Origin: Astropecten irregularis
Lineage: Eukaryota > Echinodermata > Asteroidea > Paxillosida > Astropectinidae
NCBI GenBank assembly: GCA_963971285.1
Contig: OZ020254.1
Location: 17,514,932-17,578,931 of the forward strand
DNA: 64,000 nucleotides
Direction: 5' to 3'
A program made the position numbers and the translations under genes. Positions 33,813-41,900 of the stretch are shown in pieces; position 1 is the stretch's first letter, and each line of letters begins with the position of its first letter. The notes under the pieces are model-generated. The model was given only the letters and a program-made list of their open reading frames with translations. It was not told the DNA's origin and searched no databases.

Positions 33813-35361
33813 AATGAATAGAAACAAGTTAGAACCAGCGAACATGTTTATCAAACTCATGCACTACGTCTTTAAAGATGGCGTCCATTGGGAACATTCT
33901 GGGGCAGCATGTCGCCATATGATAGATTGCTGTGGGCTTCTTCCTGACAACAAATCTATTTCCGCCAAAGCAATATTGAAAATCTTGAGAAGCCAGCGTG
34001 CATTAGAACCACTATGTTCACATGGGACTGAGTTTCTGTTTAATTTGTGTCTCCGGTGCACACAATAAAGTACTTTCGCCTGAAATAACGAAGTTAAGAT
34101 GGAGAGGGTGACATTCGTTCTACTTCCTTGTGTGATGTTTTTTTTGCATGGAAAGATCCCAACACCGCCATGCAGAGAGCGTCATTGCTGGGTTGTATGT
34201 GCTTAGCTTTGATTGCATTCAATCTCGACGGACGTTTACCTTCTGGCCGCGAACGAAATACATTAGGAGTTTGTCACAATTCACTTGTCACACAATAAAC
34301 CCTCCAACACTTGCTGGGGTTGTATTACACTTGTCGAGTGTTTAAACAAGCCCTCATTCCGGGCAGAATAACTCCCACTCAACCCCTAGAGTCCCCGCCC
34401 ACCGTGACCAGAATATGAGGTTCCGTACGGAGTATGGTCGTTTCAGACAATTCAAATATAGAGTAGAATCAACTGATCCAATCTGGGTACAACTCGGAAC
34501 CCTTCTTTTATCAGCTTACAAGTCCGCTGCTTCTAGTTGTAGCATGTCCATGGTTCACAAGGACCTCGTATACATAGGTTATCGACATTCAGTGTAATCT
34601 GAGTTGCTCACGCCGATTACCAGCCAGCTTACCTTTTCTTCCTTGGTGCGATCGACCGTCTCTACGCCTTCTTGCGCCCACGACCGTATGTCACGCCAAA
34701 ATGGCTGGACAGATTAGGTTTCGTATCGGATCGTTGACCTGAATAACGAACCCCTTCAAGTCCAGAAATAACACGGGACCAAGTCTAGCATTTCAGCAGT
34801 TCTATTACCTTTATTGAAAGAAATGCTGGGTATATGCCGAGGCGACTTTTGACTTAATAGCTTATAGGATATGTGTGTGATAATCTTGAACTGTTTTCTA
34901 AAATGTTATCATGATTGCATGATGTGGGATGTAGAGTTCAACTAAGGTATTAATTTCATCGAGTAGAATGTTGCAATAGTCGGTGTCTTGAGACCGGTCT
35001 TGGTCTGCCCTCGAACCATCAGGTCTCGGTCTTGGTCTCAGACTTCCAGGTCTCGACTACAACACTGGCAATAGTCGGAATTGCTGTGAAATTTTCCAAA
35101 GGCTTTAAGTATGCCACTGCTTTAGACATGTGTTTTTGCTTCGCTGTGCAAATGAATAAGCTTGACTTCTTCATGCGCCACGTATGGTACTTTAGAAAAT
35201 GCCCCAGGTTTAAAGATTAATTTAAGATGTCTCACAGAATCTAACATAAACAGAAAATAAACTTAGAATAATCTTTCTTTTGAGAAAACGTGGTAATTGA
35301 GATATTTACAGTTTCTCTCTTACCAATTTGGCATAATATTATTTATGAGCTTGTCTCTTGA

Positions 35362-35705
35362 AGGTAATATCATACTTTGTTTTTGTCAAAGAAATGCAGA
35401 TCCATGGGCAGAAATATCAAGGAAGATACAGTAACAGTCATATGTGAAATGCCCAGTCCCATAATTAAGGTTCCGACCTTTTGAGGAAACAGTGAAAATG
35501 CCAACGGTATTTTCAAAATTTCCAAAAATGTTTACCTATTAAAGATCAAAATTGTTTTCGATCATTGGTTTTTACTCTTTTCTGTATAAATACAGCACAC
35601 TGGCAGAAAAACCCTAACGGTATGTTTCTACCATCACCATCTTTCTACCCTGTATGCCCAAGTTATTTAAGCATCTGTGGAGATGCTACCAGTATGATAG
35701 TACCT
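35362..35705 (-). mobile_element. MITE-A copy with TTGA flanks, 3' of subtilase
   Basis: Reverse. Both flanks are TTGA (35358-35361 and 35706-35709), not TTAA. It lies 93 bp past the subtilase stop codon, probably in the 3' UTR. Confidence 0.82.
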
Positions 35706-35798
35706 TTGAACTCTACCAATATTTTAAGTTGAAAAGAAAAACAGCCGGAAGATCTTTGAACTTCATCCCAAGAAGCTACACACAGTCATTACTCCTCG

Positions 35799-35953
35799 CT
35801 AGTACTGCCCGCTATCTGGAATGTACAAGAATCGGTTTGGTGTTTGATAGGTGGCGTGGACCACGACGCCTGAGGTGGAGTCTCGCATGATGGCGCTCTT
35901 CACTTCTTCCGGGGTCAACTTGTTGTTCTTGGAAAGCTTTATAGCAGCAGCCC
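35799..35953 (-). CDS. Subtilase exon 8: C-terminus
   Basis: Completes Gly343 and encodes AAAIKLSKNNKLTPEEVK and SAIMRDSTSGVV, the C-terminal helices of the S8 fold, ending PNRFLYIPDSGQY before TAG at 35801-35799. Acceptor TTTGCATGCAG|. The end right after the catalytic domain is normal for secreted proteinase-K-like enzymes. Confidence 0.92.
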
Positions 35954-38900
35954 CTGCATGCAAATGAGAATATTGTGCTGTTACCTAGAGCATAGTGTAC
36001 TATTACCTGGAACATAGTGTACTATTACCTAGAGCATAGTGTACTATTGCCTGGAGCATAGTGTACTATTGCCTGCAGTGTAGTCTACTATTGCCTGCAG
36101 TATAGTGTGTTATTTCCTGGGGCATAGTGTACGTATTATTGCCTGTAGTATAGTGTTCTATTGCCCGCATCATAGTCTTCTATTGCCTGCAGCAGTCTAT
36201 TGCCCGCAGCATAGTCCTCTATTGCCTGCAACATAGTCTTCTATTGCCTGTAGCAGTCTATTGCCCGCAGCATAGTCCTCTATTGCCTGCAGCATAGTCT
36301 TCTATTGCCTGCAGCATAGTCTTCTATTGCCTGTAGCAGTCTATTGCCCGTAGCATAGTCCTCTATTGCCCGCATCATAGTCTTCTATTGTCTGCAGCAG
36401 TCTATTGCCTGCAGCATAGTCTTCTATTGCCTACAGCATAGTCTTCTATTGCCTGCAGCAACGTGCAACAGTATAATAGTTTTACCTGCAGCATGCGGAG
36501 CTGCCATGGACGTTCCGCTCTTAGTAACGAACTCATGATCCGATCCGATACCAGCACTTCTGATGGAAACACCCGGGGCATAGATGTTCACACAACGTCC
36601 GTAGTTGGAATACGAAGCAGCTGTGTCAGTTATTGAGGCTGCTCCGACTGCCAGCACCTGCCCAGAGAAAAAAAAACACTTTGAATAATTGTCTTAGAGG
36701 TAGTGTGATACTTTGGTAAAAAACCAAAACAGAAATGTTCACAGATTTACCTATAACTTACATGGTATGAAGATGGTACTGGTAGAAACATACCGTTAAC
36801 ATTTTCCGCCTGAAATGGTGTATTATGCAGAAATTAGTAAAACAACGACCGAAAATCTTTTTGATCTTTTAAAAGATCAAAAATAAAACAGAAATGACTT
36901 AGGAAATACTGTGGGCACCGTATTGGACTAAAATTTTCACAGATTACTGTTACTGTATCTGTCTTGATAAATTATTTTTGCCCATGAATCTGTATTTCTT
37001 TGAAAAAAACCAAAGTATGATGTTACCTTTTAAGCAATATTTCAGCACGAATTTGTTTATAATTATGTTGTTGCTTGATGGCAATGTAATAGCAATGTAT
37101 ATTGCGCCTAAGTATAGGTAAAGACGTCACATCTATGTACTAGTTAAACAATTGGACCGTTCCGACTTTGCTCTTAAACATAAATCAGCGAAATGCTGCT
37201 TTGAAGAAATAGGCTAGTTGATGATCCATGTCGCATGCTGAAAACGTCAATGATCTAGCGCCCTCTATCCAGCAAAGGGAGGCCAGTTAAATCATGCTGA
37301 CCATCCCATTTCAGTGCCGAATCTAGAGGGAGTTTTACTGGTGTTGGAACCCCGCGTTCACCGCCGTAGACCAATAGTATATCAGTGAAATAAAAAAAAC
37401 AAAAATATGGCCCCCCTTTAACTTAATCATTAATTCCGGTGAATTTTTTTTTCAAACTATTTGTCACACCTGTTATTTGATTGTTTGCCATATTTTAGGC
37501 CTAAAATTTGAGAAGAATCTCGACAAGAAATCTTCTGTTTTGTAAACGAAGAATTCATACTGGCCATCACACGTCCCTCGATATGTTTTTCAGGCCCATG
37601 TCTTCACGATTGCGACTCAGTTTAGGACTTGATTTCATCGAAATGTCACTTTTTGATTTCCAACACCCTTGTTTCCTGTAAGCTCGATCCGCCCCTTCAT
37701 TTTCATGAAAGTATGAGTACATTGCAAAGGTATATGGAATATTTGATTCACTAAGACGATGATTGACTTTTAATTAAAGGTGATATCGTACTTTGGTTTT
37801 TGTCAAAGAAATGCAGATTCATGGGCAAAAATATCAAGGAAGATACAATAACAGTCATCTGTGAAAATTTCAGCCCCATACGGTGCCTACTTTTTGAGAA
37901 AACAGTGAAAAAACGGCCGCAATATTTCTTAAGTCGTTTCTCTTTTATTTCTGATCTTTAATAGATCAACAATAATTTTGGTCACTGGTTTTACTCTTTT
38001 TATGGATACATACAGCATTTCGGGCAAAAATAGTTTAACGGTATGTTTCTACCATCACCATCTTTATACCCTGTACGTTGTAGGTAAATCTGAGAAGATT
38101 TCTGTTTCGGTAGGCTACCAGATTATGATAGTGCCTGTGCCTTTAACTTGAGCGAGAACTTCATCGTGATCGTGAATGTTATTGCTGAAGAACACCCTGA
38201 AAGGTGCAAAACCTCCACTTCTTAAATTGCCAAACCTGAGAATAACATATCGGACTTCTTAGGTTACTTGATCTGTAAATGGAGTCGACAGCTGATGAAC
38301 TTAAACGTGTCTGATCGGTCAGAATAAATGAAAGAGTTATCAGACTGTAAGAAATAGGTCGGTTGGCACTACTCTAACCATTGTCTCGATAGATCCAAAC
38401 TGTCCTTAGTACAGATCAATTAGTGGTCGATAGGGGGCGCTATTGACAACGCGCGTTGCAACTTAAGACGTGGAGAAATGAAAGGTTTACTGTATTTAAA
38501 ACTCAAATACATCTGTAGTGGTATGAAACTCAGTGTTTGTGCTAAAAGATATTGTGTATAGAAAAAGGAGGTATTTTAGACCCATATTATAATTTAGCAC
38601 CCCACTTTTTGCGACGAAAACCTTGCTTACGTCAGATGCGAAACGCCACATATATACTGCAGTGTAAGTACTGTAGGTGACGTCACTCGCTATTGTTGCG
38701 TGGATCGGTTTCAAGGGGGAATTTTTTGGGGGCGGGGCATACTTGTACTGATTTTTTAACTTTTTAGTCAAACGTAAGCACTTACATAAGCATATAAATT
38801 TATATAGTCATTAATTATGTATTAAGCAATAATTTAAAAGCACTTTGACCCTTTCTACAATTTTGATTACACTAAACCTTAAAAGGGCTTTATGAAACGA

Positions 38901-41900
38901 GGGTCATTTTCCAAGTCTTGGTTCGATCAGGCTCCGGCTACGACTCCGGCTTCATTTCGTGAATCCATTCCCAAAATAACGGGCATCAAAATCAAGATTT
39001 TGCCTGCGGTTTGGAAGATAGTAGATTCTCTGGTTTGAAAAAGAAAACAGCAGCCGATTTCACGAAACTTCAAATGTTGCGTACGCAACATTTCGTTGCT
39101 TAACTTACGCAACATTTTCCTGCCTGTTATGCACAAGTTATGCCCGTTTTACAAAACTTACGCAACATTTGTACGTTGCGTAAGTTACGCAATGTTTCGT
39201 GAAATCGGCAGCTGAGCTCCAGCTTCAATGAAAAACCACAACCTGTATTTTCAGCATATGGATATGGACAGAGACGAAGCCGAAGCCTGAGCCGGAGCCG
39301 AGTTTTGGAATAGGCCCTAGAATTTAGGCTATAGGCTTGGGACTTATTTTCGCTACCGCCATTTTATGCCCACTAATGAAACAAAGGGATTGGGCCCCAC
39401 GATGAAGCCGAAGAAAGGCTCCAGCTTCGCCATGTATCTCACAAGACCTCTATTTCATTTAGGACACAATTACAAAATGGCGACAGCAAAATGAACGCTA
39501 AGCCATAGCCTTAAGCCTCATTTCGTAAAGGCCGAATTACCTCTTCGATACGTGGTGGTGTCCTGATGCACGAGTTCGTCATCTCGTTTCCAGCAGCTGC
39601 CACGGTGAACACGCCTTTCGCTATCATTTTCCGTATAGCCATATCCAAAGCCACTGAACCCGGTCCACCGACAGACATGGAAGCCACAGCCGGTAGTTTG
39701 AAATTGGCTATCACCCAGTCAACACCTACACAAAAAAGAGAGACATAGCCACCCGAATCAAGGCTACACTTCCATTATATTAATCAATACTTGCGGTTTC
39801 ATTGTTTCATTGACTTTGTAGACAGTTTGGCAAAAAAATGAGCCCAATGATTGCAAACATTACCCTTTCGTAGGACTACATAACTAATGTTCGTAAAAAA
39901 AAATCATAATAAATCCGACGAAATTAAGAGAAGACAGCCTTAAAAAGTGTGAACTGATAACCTTAAATATGTAGACAATACAAGTAATAAACCTTAATCG
40001 TTAATCCAATTTCCCAGCCCATTTCTTCTCCACGCCTTCGTTGGTGTCCACCTTTGATCTTACCCATCCTAACCCTCCCTATACCCCCCTTTTTCCTGAT
40101 CCTCTCATCCATTTATGTGTATCTTTACTTGCATATTCTTGTTCTCTTGTCATTAAGCCTTCGATAAAGATCCTGCTAGGATTGAAACGCGTCAGGCCCT
40201 TCTAACTCCAATCATGGAATAATTAAAATGCTCAGAGTTAGGAGGTCTTGACAGTTTATTCTGAACATGCAGGATCTTCCTCAAAAGCTATTAGACTTGA
40301 AGAAATGACATCAAGGTGTGACGATATTCCAGAAGTTACTTTAATAGTTAACTTTTTAGTACTATGTAACCTGTGCTTTTTCGTTTGCGTTGATTGGAGG
40401 CTAAGGAAAACCTCATGACGCCTCATAGCAGCTCCACATAAAAAAGTACGAAGTTCTGCATACCTTTAATGACATATGAACTTGCCGAATGTCCTTTACA
40501 CCCTATCGTACGGATGCCGTAAAGTGTGACTTTGTTGGCCACGCCGGAGGTAGTGCCCCCAATTGTCCCTGCGCAGTGCGTTCCGTGGCCATGACAATCG
40601 TTTCCCTAGAAACGTAAGCAGACAGAGAATATTATTCAACTTGTCAAGATCTAAATACTAGTAGACTGTATATGCACATCATTCACGGCACATCCATTTT
40701 GTCATCTTCCTTGTATACCCATTGGAAAATATAACACCAATTATAAAAGGAAAACGGGTACCAGACTACTTTAAATCCAAAGGCCCTTTCCATACATAAG
40801 GCCTTTAGGAAACCTGGCTTGAGGCTAGGCTTGGTATTTGTTTCGCTTCCGTAATTACAGCCCCACAAAACTAAACAAAGTTATTGGGATGGGTCACATG
40901 ACGAAGCCGAAAAAAGGCTCCAGCTTCGCCGTAATCTCAGGCTCTTCATTTAATTCAGGACACAAAATGGCGGTAGCATAACAAAAAAATTCCCAAGCCT
41001 AGCCTCAAGCCCCATTTCGTAAAGGCCCCTCGGCTTCAGCTCAGGCTCCGGCTTCGGCTCTGTCATCCATACGCTGACAATAATAGGTTGGGTTTTTTCA
41101 TCAAAGATGAAGCTCTGTTTTCTTTTCAAACCAGAGAATCTACTTTCGAACCGCAGCCAAAAGCCTTTATTTTGATACCGTTATTTTTGAATGGATTCAC
41201 GAAATGGAGCCGGAGCTTGAGCCGGAGCCGAGGTTTGGAAAAGGCCCCAAGCCTCGGTTTGATTGCACTGCTTTGAATAGGATGGATTCTCCGTGAATAT
41301 GGTCTATTCACTTTCATGTTGAGTTGGTTCGATGCTTTCGCCTAAATCAATAACTATAGTTCTGTCATATTTTGTGATCAACTAGAAATCGTGAATACAG
41401 CCTATCCCATGCAATCATACATAATACGTAATTGTTTCTATTAGGATGCTTTTTCTATGCTATAATAAAGGCCTATCTGATTTTATTGATAAGATCATAC
41501 TCAGAATATTGGGCCGACCCAAACTGTCATTGCAATGATGACAAAAGCCTATAAGTAAAGTATACACATTTTGAGTAATCACACAACTTACATCTTCTCC
41601 AAATGCGTCAAAAGCGACATGGGCTCGCCCCCCAAAGTCCTCATGGGAAACCCGTATTCCGCTATCGATGACGTAAACATTTACACCTTTCCCATCACCT
41701 ATAGGACATACAAATGTGGTCTATGCTTAATTTAAACCATTTTGTTTCATCAAACTGTTCGAGGACTCTATACATGGTCATTGATTTCTTAATAGGGACA
41801 TGTTACCATCTGGTTCGTCAAAACGTTTGAGGACTCTTGACATGGTCATGAATTTCTCAAAAGGAACTTTTTACCATTGGAATCATCCAAACGTTTGAGG

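Larger units (their letters stand above)
32723..35357. other. Intergenic, downstream of subtilase
   Basis: Holds one SINE and one tRNA-like unit; 33813-35357 has no gene or repeat that I recognise. Confidence 0.55.

Noticed and set aside
35812-36015. A 67-codon minus-strand frame over protease exon 8
   Set aside because: Different frame from the S8 C-terminus; it crosses the real acceptor.
35995-36480. CRISPR-like array
   Set aside because: The 22-bp units are contiguous with no unique spacers, in a eukaryotic intron; it is a minisatellite.
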